Origin: Chara braunii | Taxonomy: Eukaryota; Streptophyta; Charophyceae; Charales; Characeae | Assembly (NCBI GenBank): GCA_003427395.1 | Contig: BFEA01000243.1 | Coordinates: 1,448,680-1,504,032, forward strand | Direction: 5' to 3' | Length of the DNA stretch: 55,353 nucleotides | Shown: positions 40,563 to 52,300 of the stretch, one piece after another | Layout of the letters: every line of letters begins with the position of its first letter | Numbering within the stretch: position 1 is the stretch's first letter | The notes under the pieces: model-generated | Told to the model about the DNA's origin: nothing | Seen by the model: the letters and a program-made list of their open reading frames with translations, nothing else | The model's database searches: none | Made by a program: the position numbers and the translations under genes

Positions 40563-42010
40563 AACACAGTCGTTGACGAACGAGTCTTCAACTCGTCAGT
40601 CGAACTTATTCAATCTCCATTGCCCGGATCAGTGGGATGGTCGAGGGTTCAGTCTCCAACTTCACAATCCCCCTCAATAGGTCTGAGCCAAACTTGAAGT
40701 GAACTTTTCGCCAGATCATGGGAGATATGGTATTCAAACGGACACCCTCCAGAATCGTCGTGCACCCTCTGTTGAATATTGAAAGGAATCCCCCGCCACA
40801 ACGTGGAAGAATCCTACTTTGCCAGGTAAGCATAAAGTCAACAGCCCCCCCCTCATCCTGTTGTGTCCAATAGTGAATAGAGCAGCGCAGTGGCTATCAA
40901 GTAAGTCACCAACCCCACGGTTGTCTTCACTCCCCTTCCTCCGTATGGGGCCTCCGGTAAGTCGCACAACCGCCCGTTTTCTCTCGTTGCCTTCCTCTCC
41001 CTCTGCTCCGCTGCTGCGCCTGCTGTACGACTTCAAAACCNCGTGCAGAGCGACACTGGATTCTCCCGGATCACACGCAGATACACTCGTCTACCTGCNG
41101 CTGTTCTATCACTCTTCACTGCCTGCGTCCATCGACTGGTACTCNCCCGTTCATGTCCATTCCCGCATCGGCCAACGTAGTGACTTGGCATTGTAACTCA
41201 GCTTCCCGTTCATCCTACATGGCCAGCTCTACTTGGCAGCTATGAGGTAAGTCTTCGTCAGTCTTCCTCCCCCCTGTTGCTCTCCTTTCTCCTGCTAGCA
41301 CATGCTTTCCCGCCTCTTTTCCTGTCGTTTTTCACTTCTTCTTTGTAGCAGCCACGCAGCCCCCTAGTCATCATGCCACCCAGGCTAACTACCTAACTCA
41401 CATTCTAACTTCATAGGTTGATTTGTGGGGTCCAAAAACCTTAGAATCAAGCCTTGGTTCGCCCGATTTGGTTGAGAATAGGGCGAGTTATTCACTTCCC
41501 ACTTTGTCATACTCACTCATTCCCGACACCTCTGCGCAGCCCCTCTCCTTACTTACTCCTATTTTACTAATTTCCAACTAATTCTAACTTCAAAATCGGA
41601 ATCACATAATCCCAAAACCCCTACTTACTACCTCCACTTGCTAGATTCTAACAGCAATGAGTAAATTATGCCTTTCTCTCTCTTCGCGATATCCATGCTT
41701 TCGACGTCACCGCGCACCCTATTTCATTCATATCTCTATTTCTACTAGCCTAACCCAAAAACCAAGTTCATATTCTAACTCGCAGCTATCAAAAAACCCC
41801 AAAACGAGACTTCCCTTGCCCGATTTCGTCCGGAAATGAGCGAGGCACACACTTTTCCCCTCTTCTTCTTCCTCGCTCCGGCCATCTCCGCACAAGTCTT
41901 TCTTCTCCATACTTTACTCCTACTAACTCTCTACCTAAACTGACACCCAATTTGGATTCGCCCATCATAAGAACCCCAGAACCACTTCTTTTCCCGCTCG
42001 ATTTCATCAA
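40563..42010 (-). repeat. Body segment with degenerate tandem repeats (unit 2)
   Basis: It is the counterpart of 20470-22020. GCCCGATTT(C/G)... words recur near 41461, 41818 and 41996. Ambiguous bases at 41041, 41099 and 41145 lie at the positions equivalent to ambiguous bases in unit 1. No gene was recognised. Confidence 0.4.
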
Positions 42011-43245
42011 GAATAGATGGCTTGATTAGTCTTTCGTTCCGATACCCAAGAGCGACGACCTACGACCACGTCAGGCATCTTTATGCCCTCCACCAGCAAC
42101 CCGGCCCGGCTCCAAATGCCAGCTGACTCACACATTACAAAGAACAGTGATTGATATAGGCGGCAACTCCTAAGGAGTGTGTTAGCAGCTCACCTGCCTA
42201 GTCGGTCAGCCCCAAAAAGCAGATGGCACAGGGGCGTGCAGCCCCTACCTTCTCGTGATGATTCCCACACTGCAACGAGTAGGAGGATGCGGGCCCGCTG
42301 CGAAGCCTGGGCAAAGCGGTCCTGGTGCAGAGCTTTGTGGTACTAGCAGAAAACGGACCTTTGAGGCCAATATGGAAAGAAAGAGAGAAAAAATAAAGTA
42401 GAATAAAATAAAGTAAAGTAAAAAGTTATGTGCGCACAACTACCCACAGCCTGTGGCCTCCACTACTGTCCCCTCTATCCGTCCCAGCCCAGGCATAGCT
42501 TACTATCCACGGTCCTCACTTTCCCTGATCCCTACAGGCATGGTCACGCTGCGACCCCAAATCTGCAAAAATATGCAGATTTGGGACGGGCCAGTTCATG
42601 GTTCTGATCACACTGNTGTACCTCTCGGCCATTTGTAGGAACANCAAACTGGTACTTCGCGGGTCACANAGCACTGTCCACAAACTGTGCAACTCTTGTC
42701 AAAGAAAAAAGGCAAAAATAAAAANTAGTATATAAAAANGATAGGCAACCGTGGTCACCCCCGGACGTGGCCGTGAATTTCTGTACCCCGCGGTTACNCA
42801 NCTGAGGCTGCTGTGAAGTGGTCATACGCAAAGTGGTACTTCTGGGACCTCAGAAACTGTGAAACCGGCCCCATGCCTTACCGGCCTCAATGGGCACGCT
42901 CACACTCAAACCTCTTTCTGCAAAAAGATGGGACTGGTCAGGCCCACACACAAAGCTCTCACAGCGTGATGGAACTAGGCAGGCCCACACTCAAGCCTCA
43001 CACAACGGATCGAAGTTGGTGTCCGCCGTATCCCGTGGTCATGGCCCCCCCAAGCCTTGTCCACCATCCCGCGGGTCCCCAGGGCATACTCACATTCAAG
43101 TATCTCATGGCAATAGCGCTGCGGTGGGCGGTGTGCCTGATCTGCACCCCGGCCAGGCACATCCCTTTTTCTTTTACTTGCGTAAGGGCCACGCCCTTGA
43201 AATACCAACGTACCACCGAAGGGCATTGGATAATCAGAACATTTT
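42011..43245. other. Non-coding body segment with ambiguous bases (unit 2)
   Basis: It is the counterpart of 19131-20330. The longest frame (42813 onward) is preserved from unit 1 but frameshifts near 43080 relative to it, so it is not under coding constraint. Ambiguous bases lie at 42616-42801. Confidence 0.45.
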
Positions 43246-44590
43246 TATTTTGGTCACCTATAGTTCGACAGTTCATGGGTGTACTCATTGAGGTAGGCTC
43301 TCGGGTCACGGCCGGTTTCGGTGCCACCGCCGGACCACGTTTAAGAAAAAAAAAAAACAAATGAAAGTAAAAATAATAATAATAAACTTAGAAAGAGCTT
43401 AGAAACACGGAATAGGGGGAGGAGGCCGTTAGTACTTGGCCCTCGGGCCCACGGTCGGACTTCCCAGCAAAAATTAAGGGGGACAGTCCCACGGGACCCT
43501 CAACCCCTCAGTTTCCTCCTTAGACGCTCCTTCGCTCCTCCGTTGCCGGTTGCTGGCATTGATCTTAAGATCCGCTGGTTGAAAGTTTAGTGGTGTAACC
43601 AATAGGGCTAAGCCCAAGCCTGGTTGCAGCAGATGCAACCGCTCATATGAAGAGCAACTGCGGAAGTCGTGGGCCTGCAGCAGCCGTACTAAGGCTGGCG
43701 CGTGATTTCCCCTCAAACCCACGGCCCCGTACGCACGCACATGCTATTAGGGGCCGGATTTCGTTCGGCACATCACGCTTCTAGCCCCCCACAATGCCGC
43801 ACATGAAGACCGAGGCTCTCATCTCCCGCCGCACTCGTCAAAGATACCGCCCTTTTATCGCCTCCTTTATCGGAACCCAGCCTTCACTCTAGTTCACGTC
43901 CCCCTCTACTCGGCTTCCTTGACAACTTCTACTATCGATAGCGTATAGTCAACCTAGTGCTTGCGTAACTTCACACAGCGTAGCCTCGAGAGGCCGTTAT
44001 TAATAGTGCTACTACCTAAGGTTGAGACAGACCATTGCAGAATTTAATATAGGTTGTTGCCGTACGGCACGCGGGCCTACCAAAATACATCAAGGCTACT
44101 CCTCTGCCCGCGGACCGAACTCACGACTGCCGGCCTATGACGCCTGCTGCTCATAGGGCCTGGCTCCGTCCACGACCGTCAACCTCCCGCATCTATCGCT
44201 CGGAGGTCACCGTTTGCGTTCTACTCTCTCTCCCGCACCCCAATTACTGCACAGAGCAATATCACTTCCGATGACGCATGTCGAATGACTACAGATGTAC
44301 CATGATCACTTCAATAAAAGAAAAACTTTTCCTAGCCCTAATCAAAGCAAAAAAACTTTGCCGGCGGAAATGCCGACCCTATAGCATCAAGAATAAAAAT
44401 CATCACGCATGCCTGAAAATTGCGCGCCCACACACACTTTACTTCCAGTCAACCGTTCAGACAACGCGAACCAAACACAACCGCAACTTCGCACGGTATA
44501 CTCAAATCCTGAACAACCCTTACTTGCTGTCACTTGCAAAACCCAGGGCGGATACCCTTGTAAAGGTATTAGCGCCGACAACGGGCCGGT
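43246..44590 (-). repeat. Internal inverted-repeat block 2, left copy (unit 2)
   Basis: It is equivalent to 17785-19130 of unit 1. It pairs in inverted orientation with about 47130-47990 of the same unit through the GGGCGGATACCC, GTGGGCG, TAGCCCTAT and GTACACCCATG landmarks. Confidence 0.65.
43560..43632 (-). pseudogene. tRNA-like relic (unit 2)
   Basis: It is the counterpart of 18744-18815. The A-box-like TAGCCCTATTGG is on the minus strand and the B box is degraded. Confidence 0.4.
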
Positions 44591-45035
44591 GAGAGCAGCC
44601 CTACGAGGGGGTGAGGGTACTGAGGCTGTTGAGCCCGGATCTCAGGGCCGCCTGAGATTGCCATTGTGTCATGAGGTGACCACCGAGGCTATGGGGACGC
44701 CTTCAGCATCGAGTTCCCGGGGAAGGAAGAAGAAAATTGCGAGGTGGTTTGACGCGTCCTCTTTCTGGTGAAAGAAGGCGAGGCACAGAGCTTTGGACTG
44801 CCCGGAGCTCCTCGAGGACAAGGCCGAGGGGCGTGTTGCACAGATTGATGGCAGGTTCTACGATAGACAGGGGGGCATAGTAGAGCGAGCTCCTGACGGG
44901 GGTAGGGCACAGCTATATAGGCAGAACCAGGAGGAGCTACATGAGTACGGACTGGTCTGTCTATATACTAGCAGGTTTAGAGTTCTTGTGCACACAGAGG
45001 GCGTGTTAGAGGTGTATATACCCTGGGATGATTAA
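44409..45035 (+). pseudogene. Gag zinc-knuckle relic in the element centre (unit 2)
   Basis: A single frame runs from 44409 to the TAA at 45033-45035 with only one internal stop, a TGA at 44769-44771. The context FW(stop)KKARHRALDC has the spacing of a C-X2-C-X4-H-X4-C knuckle in which the second cysteine is the stop and the first is serine. Downstream the frame reads CPELLEDKAEGRVAQIDGRF and APDGGRAQLYRQ, a charged Gag-like tail, and ends with LEVYIPWDD. Only about the last 150 codons look Gag-like. The first ~55 overlap the inverted-repeat block and are probably not coding. Unit 2 is less damaged than unit 1. Confidence 0.6.
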
Positions 45036-46079
45036 GTGGATCCTAGATGTGTGCATACTTTAGGAAAGACGGGGCAAGCTCTATCCGATTGTACATATAC
45101 ATTTGACTTTGTTCGCTCGATTTGTTTTGGGTTCTTTTCGTGGGTCATGGCCCGGGAGATGGGATTCGGCTGCGTGATATGTGAGCCCATTTAGTTACAT
45201 TTGGTTTTGTTATTCGGAGGCTATCGGCGCTTCTGAGCGAGATTTGGGGGGTTATAGCACTTGGGATGTGAGTTTTTCCAGCAGAATGAGACAGGGGCTG
45301 GGTATTCTTTGGATTCTAGGTAGGTGTTGTGTTCCCGAGTGCATTCAGCAAGGGTACAATGGGGTCGTGAGTCCTGCTCAGATGGACAGGGCTTTGAGTT
45401 GAGTGTTTGTATTCGAGTTTTGAGGGAGACATTTTACTCCCCGAGTGTACCATGAGTTGAGATCCTATGAGATTTGTTTTGTGACGACCACTACCACTCT
45501 CACATGTGTGGCTTTATCCTGATGTGTGCTTGGCTTTGTGTGGAAGGTGAACATGATGCATCTCATGTGTATGTTATGGAAAATTGTGAAGCTGTCTACC
45601 CTCCGGTATACTCGTGCGACCTGCTTATGAGCAGATGACAGAGCAGAGTATAAGGAGGGGGAGTGCAGCCTGTTTGTGAAGGATTATGGGAGTCCTACGG
45701 GGCTCGTGAGTCTTGAGACTTGAGTGCCTTGCCATGCTAAATGATTGTCATCCGAGTTGTGATAGGGGCCCGGGGATTGGTCCCTTAGTACAGTTGTTTT
45801 GTGTTTACGGACCCCTTCATGGTTCTGGAAGGTGGTAGTTGTGTTATGATTGGGGCCGCTTCAGGGTTCTGGAAGGTGGTCAAATTTGCTTATTAAAGGA
45901 CTCACCTTCGAAAGAAGGTGTTCAAAGTGGTCGTGTAAGAGCTCATCCTAGAACGAGAGGGGGTGACCGTGAGACCTTTTGGGAGAGGCACCTTTACAAA
46001 GATGAAGGTGGGTAAAGATTGAGTGGCATGGAAAGCCTGTTTGCGTTGATAAAGTCTCGCAAGAGAGAACCACGTTTGC
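45036..46079. other. Unique centre of unit 2 without recognised genes
   Basis: It is the counterpart of 16286-17325. It has no domain or RNA that I recognise. Two GGTTCTGGAAGGTGG words (near 45821 and 45866) form a short tandem repeat. Confidence 0.4.
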
Positions 46080-46170
46080 TTGAACTGTTTGAGAAGGTCG
46101 CAATGAGTGGAGGGCGAGAGATGTCTCAGGATGGGTGACTACTGACTCCGATCAAGTCAGGAGTCGCGGC
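46080..46170 (+). pseudogene. 5S rRNA-like relic (unit 2)
   Basis: GGGCGAGAGA (46112) and TCAGGATGGGTGAC (46126-46139) reproduce the 5S internal promoter layout. The sequence after it (GACTCCGATCAAGTCAGGAG) roughly parallels the 5S 3' region. The 5' third is not recognisable. Confidence 0.5.
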
Positions 46171-46889
46171 CTTGTAGACCTCGCAGGGGATTTGTTTATA
46201 GCTGCGCGAAGGATGCCGTGCCTATTAAAGGAGGGCCGGTAAATACCTTCAGACCCCTGCGTAGTCCCGCAATGAGCCTGTGATTTGTTTTGCGACGACG
46301 CGTCTAACCACTTGTGCTAATTCTGAGACATATTTAAAGGAATACCATCCTAAACGGTAAAGTTTAGTGCCACGTGGGCGTAACCCCCAGTGCATGGCTG
46401 CTAACAAGCACAAGCTGGTTGCGGGTCTGCGGGGTAAGAGTTTAAGGGGAGTTGTCCATCCTAGGGAAATTACTCCGTAGGATAGGAGTCGAGTCTTTTG
46501 AGAGTCTCGATTGATTGACTATCAGGAACATACATGTCGTCGTATAACCAGCGAGAGGATACTGCCGCTGAAATAACAATGCGGTGGGTCGTAGACCTGG
46601 TCCGATCAGCCAGGCTATGGTGGGCCAAGATGGGGACCTAGCGTTTTTGTACTAGACTGCAGAAAAGGCTGAGAATAGATTTATGTATATATGTATATAT
46701 ATTTGTTCGATTGTCAGGAATTTTAGGGAAGGAGGCGAGAGTGTCTTCTAAGGTCTCAGTCAAGGCCCGCGTCCCTAGTAAGGTCTCGACCTACAGTGGG
46801 AGAGACTAAATGAGACACCTCACGAGAGGCCGGCGGTTATCTAGGACAAAGGGGAGAGGATGGTTTTGAGGGTCTTTGGGACTTATGCT

Positions 46890-46962
46890 GTAGTATTGAT
46901 GCGTAATACACTAGCGTCCTAGTGTTAGGACAATGGAGACCCAGGTTGAAACCCTGGCGGCA
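46890..46962 (+). pseudogene. tRNA-like relic (unit 2, centre)
   Basis: An anticodon-arm-like GTCCTAGTGTTAGGAC and a T-arm-like CCAGGTTGAAACCCTGG are followed by CGGCA. It is the counterpart of 15400-15474. Confidence 0.35.
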
Positions 46963-47567
46963 TATAGTTATGTTGTTACGGATTGTTGGAGGCCTCAACC
47001 CTGAGTCTGTCGGCCAATCGGATTGGTTCTGTTCTCGTCAGCATTTGGAGTGTGGATGAATTTATAGTTTTCTGATTTGGCGGAGCGACTGGGACGTCGC
47101 TTAATACGGTCTGGTAGGCTGTAGGCGTGAATACCCTTACAAGGGTATCCGCCCTGGTTTTTGCAGATGACAGGAAAAATGTGTTTGGTCAAAATAAGCC
47201 GTGCGAGGCATGACCGCGTCCGGGACCCGCATTGGCTAAGTTAGGAGGGTATGTGGGCGCGCGCAGTTTTGAGGCAAGCGTGTGATTTTTCTGATTAAGT
47301 AGGCGGCCGGTCTAGTCGACTGACCCAGACCGTGTTATGGAATTGATTAAGGAATAAAAGTTCGTTTTGGTTGGCACATGCGACCGACGGCAGGACGGGC
47401 GCGCGGGATGGCGCGCGTGGCAGCCGCGCCGCGGTCTAGGTAGGCCGGCGCAGGGGCCTAGCGACGGCTCGCTGGCTGTAGGCAAAAAGGGGGGCTTGGG
47501 CTGTTCTTCCCAAGCCTAGGCGCCACGCGGTACCACTTCATATTGGAATCCGCGCCTGGCTATCTCA

Positions 47568-47636
47568 GGCTTGGGCTTAGCCCTATAGGTTACGACGTTG
47601 GACATATGGTACGAGGCTACGGGGATCGAGGCCAAC
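47568..47636 (+). pseudogene. tRNA-like relic, A and B box (unit 2)
   Basis: TAGCCCTATAGG (A box) and GGGATCGAGGCC (B-box-like) are about 40 bases apart. It is the counterpart of 14737-14805. Confidence 0.4.
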
Positions 47637-47907
47637 AGACGACGGTGCAGGAGCGATGGAGCAGCGTAGAGGCTTGGGGTTGAGGGTCCCGCGGGACTGC
47701 CCCCGTAAGTTTTGTTAGGAGAGTCCGGTCGCGGGCCCTTTGGGGAGGGTCGGGGAACTGTCGATAGGTCCCGTCCCCTAATCCCCGTTAGTCCCCCGCT
47801 TAAACTGAAGTTTTTTTGTTCGCCATTATTAATATTTTATTTTTTTTGTATTATTTTCACTCCCTCCGGGCCTGGTGCTGACCCCGAGACTGGCCGCTGA
47901 CGCATGG

Positions 47908-47975
47908 GCCTATCACGGTGGGTACACCCATGGACTGTTGAAATACAGATCCATGTTCGAATCCACATGATGGAA
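47908..47975 (+). pseudogene. tRNA-like relic with good B box (unit 2)
   Basis: A D-arm-like CGGTGGGTACACCC, an anticodon-arm-like CTGTTGAAATACAG and a B-box-like TGTTCGAATCC occur in order. It is the counterpart of 14393-14459. Confidence 0.4.
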
Positions 47976-48055
47976 CTTGATGAGTAACATCGGCTGATTC
48001 TGATTGGCCCAGGGCTGCTCAGACCCCGAAGGGCCGTGGGGCTTCACTCCACCCG

Positions 48056-48132
48056 TGTCCGTCGGGACATCCGTTAGAGTGGGAGCAATACAGAGGAGAT
48101 TTGCCTGGCCCCTACGCAAAGCCGACATGCGC
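48056..48132 (+). pseudogene. U6 snRNA-like relic, copy A (unit 2)
   Basis: It has TGTCCGTCGGGACATCCG, AATACAGAGGAGATTTGCC and CCCCTACGCAAAGCCGACAT. It keeps the U6 order but with a changed ACAGAGA box. It has no terminator T run. Confidence 0.7.
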
Positions 48133-48302
48133 CGCTAACTTGGGAGGCACGATACATACTGGGTACACTTACCTGAACCCGGATGGAACGAAGGCCAGAT
48201 CCCCGGGGGAAGGCCAGATCTGCACAAGTGTGCTGACGAGGCGGGGTGGCGCTGAGGCCGCCCGAACTCCGAAAGACCGCCGGGGCGTTGACACGGCGAG
48301 CA

Positions 48303-48390
48303 GTCCTTCAGGACATCCGTAAAAAAATTGGACCAATACAGAGAAGATTAGCACGGTCCCTGCGCAAGGCCGACACGCATAAGAGCGGCC
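48303..48390 (+). pseudogene. U6 snRNA-like relic, copy B (unit 2)
   Basis: GTCCTTCAGGACATCCG is followed by AAATTGGACCAATACAGAGA, AGATTAGCACGGTCCCTGCG and CAAGGCCGACACGCATAAG. The ACAGAGA box and the AGC triad are intact. The 3' tail is replaced, and neither an upstream Pol III TATA nor a T-run terminator is seen. Confidence 0.85.
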
Positions 48391-48392
48391 CT

Positions 48393-49964
48393 TCTCAGTT
48401 GCTTGTTGCTGCTTCGGCTTTTTCTCGGCCTGGCTTCCGCGGTGTCCGGGCTACAGCGCGCGAGTCGTGTTGACGACAACACAGGGAAGGAGACGAGGGA
48501 GATGTCGGGGAGCTGGGTTGGGCGCAGCCGGGAGGGGGTAACTCGCTCCATCCTACACGAAAGCGGTCGAGTGAAGGACGTGGGTGGGGGTTTTGAAGGG
48601 TGGCGAGCGTGATTCCGGGATTAGTTTCGAGAGGGGGTTGGAAGATAGAGAGGTAGGAGAGAGAGGAGGTGCGCGTGAGGATGGATGTGGCGGGAGTAAA
48701 GAAGGTGAGCCCCGGTCATTCCATGATGGAAACGACCGAGATAGGATCCTAAACCAGGGTTTCTAGACAGGGCGGGTTCGATGGTGTGTGGTTTTGGGGC
48801 TAGTTGTGTAGGATTAGAATTAGACGGAAATGGCATTGCGCGATGGTGATGGGAAGGAAGTGGTGGTGAGAGTCGAGATCGAAGATCTCGCACGTTACTT
48901 GGCGGAAACGGGTAAGCGGACGGTGTAGGTAGGAATTTTCGGGGTGAGCGACCCCGGATCTCGTGTTTAGATCAGTAGAGAGTTAGTAGGCGGATAGTTA
49001 GTAGAGAAAGAACAGGGCAGCGAGGTAAGGAGCACCTACCTCGTATTGAGTCAGCAAAAGATCTGGCAGCCTATGGTCATCCTATCGGACGGGGCGGCGC
49101 GACTTCTGCTGCCGAGTTAGAGGCTAACGTTTCGGAAGTCCTGTTGCACCTCCTTCGAAGTAAGGAGAATGAGGTCAGCTGCATGCTTGGAAGCTTGCGG
49201 AAGGCTAGTGCATGGCGATCTGGTGGGTTCGACTGATGTTAGTGGCAGTCTTGGTGCTTGTTATTATTAAGCAGCCAGTCGCTGAGGTTCTTGTTGTCTG
49301 ACCACTGCCCGTATTACCGAGGTTTGCGCTGACTTTTGCGGCTCGCGATGTTGGTCGTAGCATTAACTAGGCTGCTGAGCGTTGCTGAGTACGATTTGAA
49401 GGCAGTTTGAGGCTGATATGGTGTGCTGCTACCGTGCACAAGTATAGCGAACGTGGGTTTCGGATGAGTGGCGACAAGGCTTGTGGTGTCACGGGCAGAG
49501 CACTGGGGGAGTGCTCTACTCAGGCGAAGGCATTCCAGGTCGAGTGGTGACGACTTGAATTAAGGTGGCGGTATTGCTACATCAGAGAGAAGACCATTGC
49601 GAGTGTTGCTGATGCGCGAGGTAGGTTGCTGTTGGCTTTAAGCCAAGAATTGCAACATTCTTTATTGCCTTTTTGCTGCGAGCTCCGCAAGCTGCCTGGG
49701 CTATTGTGCTCCAGCAACGGTTGCTGAGCTTACTGTTGACTGTTGCGTCGGTCTGAGTACGATCGTCTGAAGACCGTTTGGTCGTGCCAAAGGAGGCAAA
49801 GGTGCGGTGTGAGGGGAGTGATTGGACTAGAGGGGAGATTGATTGCTGCACCGTGGTGGAGTGATGGCAAAAAGGGGGGGGGTCCGTGCTGCGACTCGAG
49901 AAGTCATCGGAAATTTGACTTCAACGGTTTGACCCAGAGCTTGACCAAGTTCTTACAGTCGGCC
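48393..49964. other. Non-coding body segment of unit 2
   Basis: It is the counterpart of 12416-13974. It has no recognised gene. Confidence 0.5.
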
Positions 49965-50215
49965 GCCATTGTGGGGCCCTCATGCGTTGAAGACTAGAAG
50001 GCCCTCTCACGCGAGTCTGAGAGCACCACCTTTGGATCTGAGAGTCTAAAGCTTTCTCTTTTTGCCCTTCTTACTCTGAATCTAGTCCGCTGGTTCTGAG
50101 AGGAAGACGGCAGGCGAGATTGCAGCCCGTAATCCGCGCCAAGGCCTCTGTGGGAGGTTCGCCCCACCGATTGCGGGAGCTCTGCCGAGACTCAGGAGGA
50201 GTCCTGGAGGCAGGA
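49965..50215 (+). repeat. Internal inverted-repeat block, right copy (unit 2)
   Basis: It is equivalent to 12150-12415 of unit 1 and an inverted partner of 39040-39300. It reads GGCCGCCATTGTGGGGCCCT, then GAGAGGAAGACGGCAGGCGA. Confidence 0.75.
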
Positions 50216-50489
50216 AATTGAGTGGTGATTCCCTTAAACCTTCTATAAACCTAACTATAACCCATATCGGTATATCTTTCTATGGTTTGACTATTAAGTG
50301 TATTGCGTGGACCCTGTATCTGATATTGGTTTGACTTCCAGGATTTTAATTCAGACTTAGTAAAGGAATGTGTGTGCAATTTCAGTTTCAGTTTTGTTGA
50401 TTGCCTAAAAGCAGATTGTGAACAAAAGGGGTTGCATCTGGGGGGGGAAGGTTGGGAGGAAGGCAGTATTGTGTGCACTCTGATTGGGT

Positions 50490-51430
50490 CGTTGAGGCCG
50501 GGAGGTCTCCATAAGTTTGGGGAAGCCCAGCGCTTTGTTTATCTTGGTTTTGCATGGAGCAATCAGGCCGCTCTATAAGTTTAGGTAGCCTGAATGCTCT
50601 GGAGGCTGGGGAGTCCCCATAAGTTTGGGGAGACCCGGTGTTGTGAATTGCATGGAGGGTCATGACGCTCTATAAGTTTAGGTGACCTGACTGCTCTGAC
50701 TTGTGAGGGCTTGATTGTGGATGATTCTCAGGAACCCAGGGCGCTCTATAAGTTTACGTACGTTGGGTTGCCTCTTTTGTTTGGGGTTCCTTTCAGTTTC
50801 TTTCTGTTCTGAACGAGGAGGTCTGAACCGCTCTATAAGTTTAGGTGGTTCAACCCTTTCCCTATTTCATTTGAGGGACTAATTCTGGCAGGACGCAGGA
50901 CACTCTATAAGTTTAGGTGGCCTGGCCCGCTGCCTCGCACAGATTGGATCAGAGAGGAACGAACCTGACAGAGGATCATACCGCTCTATAAGTTTAGGTA
51001 GTCTGACCCAACGCCTCGCATATATTGAAACCCAATGGTTATAATATGGTTATGTTGTATTACTATGTTATTAAGAACAGGCTAGTAACGCCGCTCTATA
51101 AGTTTAGGTAGTCTGGCTATAGCTTATTATAATTGAAGAGAGTATAATTAAGAACTATAACTGAAGGTAAGCCTGGGCAGGCTGAGCAGTGTTCTAAGTT
51201 GAGTCGCTCAGCCCTATGTCCACTTTGAAGATTAAGTTCAGAGAGATATATACAACTTGGCTATTTAAACAGTTCAGGGCGACTAGAGTGGAATGTCATA
51301 TGCCCAAAAAAGAGAGAAGATGTTGTGCCTCCTGTTTTGTGTATTTTTAGCTAAGTCGGATGCGCTCTATTAGTTTAGGTGATCTGACTTTAGGCCTGGC
51401 TAAGTTGGACGCGCTCTGTAAGTTCAGGTG
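50490..51430 (-). repeat. CCTAAACTTATAGAGCG hairpin array (H2), unit 2
   Basis: CGCTCTATAAGTTTAGGT cores recur from about 50570 to 51370 on the plus strand, with CCATAAGTTTGGGG variants near 50511 and 50617. It matches the 10940-11885 array of unit 1 in reverse. Some arms have drifted: the hairpin equivalent to 11379 has lost one arm match (GATCATACCG). Confidence 0.8.
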
Positions 51431-51739
51431 GCTTGACCTATGCCTTATGTAAGCTGGGTATAAAGGGGTTACTCACAGAGGGAGCATGAACTATTGTTTG
51501 CTAAGAACTTGGGGTTGGTGAGAGTGCTTACCTTTGTGGTTTGGCGTGCATGTGGCTGAGTGAGGTTACTACTTGGTCTGAGTTTCGGGTTGATAGGTAG
51601 TTGCTTTAGACGTTCGCCACGTGCTAGAGCGATAGGAGCTAGTTCAGTTCCTGCATTTTCTAAGCTGACTTTATTTTACTTGGATCGATTTTCGCATTTT
51701 CTGGGATCAGTTTTTTGTACTTGGCTTTGTATAAATCTT

Positions 51740-52300
51740 GGCAAGGTACTTTCTCTACGGGAAGCGCTGTGAAAATTTCTACAGATTTAAGGAGTTGGTC
51801 AAATTTTGACTTGTCAAAGTTCAACTTGCCTTTTCTTAATATCTGACTCGGTAAAAATTTGGAAGGTCTCCTTTCCTAAAAGGAGCGTTGTCCGAATCTA
51901 TACTAATTCAGGGAGTTAGACAAAATTGGGCTTTGAGAAGTCAAAGTCAGTCTTAAATTTTAAACGTAGTTTGCATAAATTTTGGGAAATAACTTTTCTA
52001 CAGGGAGTGCTACCGAAATTTTTGAAAAACCAAGAAGTTAATCAGATTTTGTCTGACTTGGACTCAGGTTGTTGTTTTGAGTTCAAATCTGACTTAGTAT
52101 AAATCTGGGAAGCCTCCCTTTCTAAAGGGAGTGCTGCCCAAATTTCGACTAATTCGGGGAGTTAGACAAAACTTGACTTTTCAGAGTTACAAATTATTTT
52201 TGTTTTTCATATTTGAGCGTATATAAATTTTGGAGAGGCACTCTTCCTTCGGGAAGCGCTAGCGAAATTTTCTCAGTTTCAAAGAAGATAGATTATATTT
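51740..52300 (-). repeat. AAATTTCGGCAGCGC hairpin repeats (H3), unit 2
   Basis: These are reverse-complement copies of the 10140-10625 repeats of unit 1, with GTATAAAT(C/T)T(G/T)GG...GCTG(C)CGAAATTT words near 51730, 51848, 51975, 52099 and 52212. Confidence 0.6.

Noticed and set aside
42813-43364. 183-codon frame in unit 2, partly matching 19122-19562
   Set aside because: The frame switches between units near 43080 by an indel without any sign of constraint, so it is non-coding.
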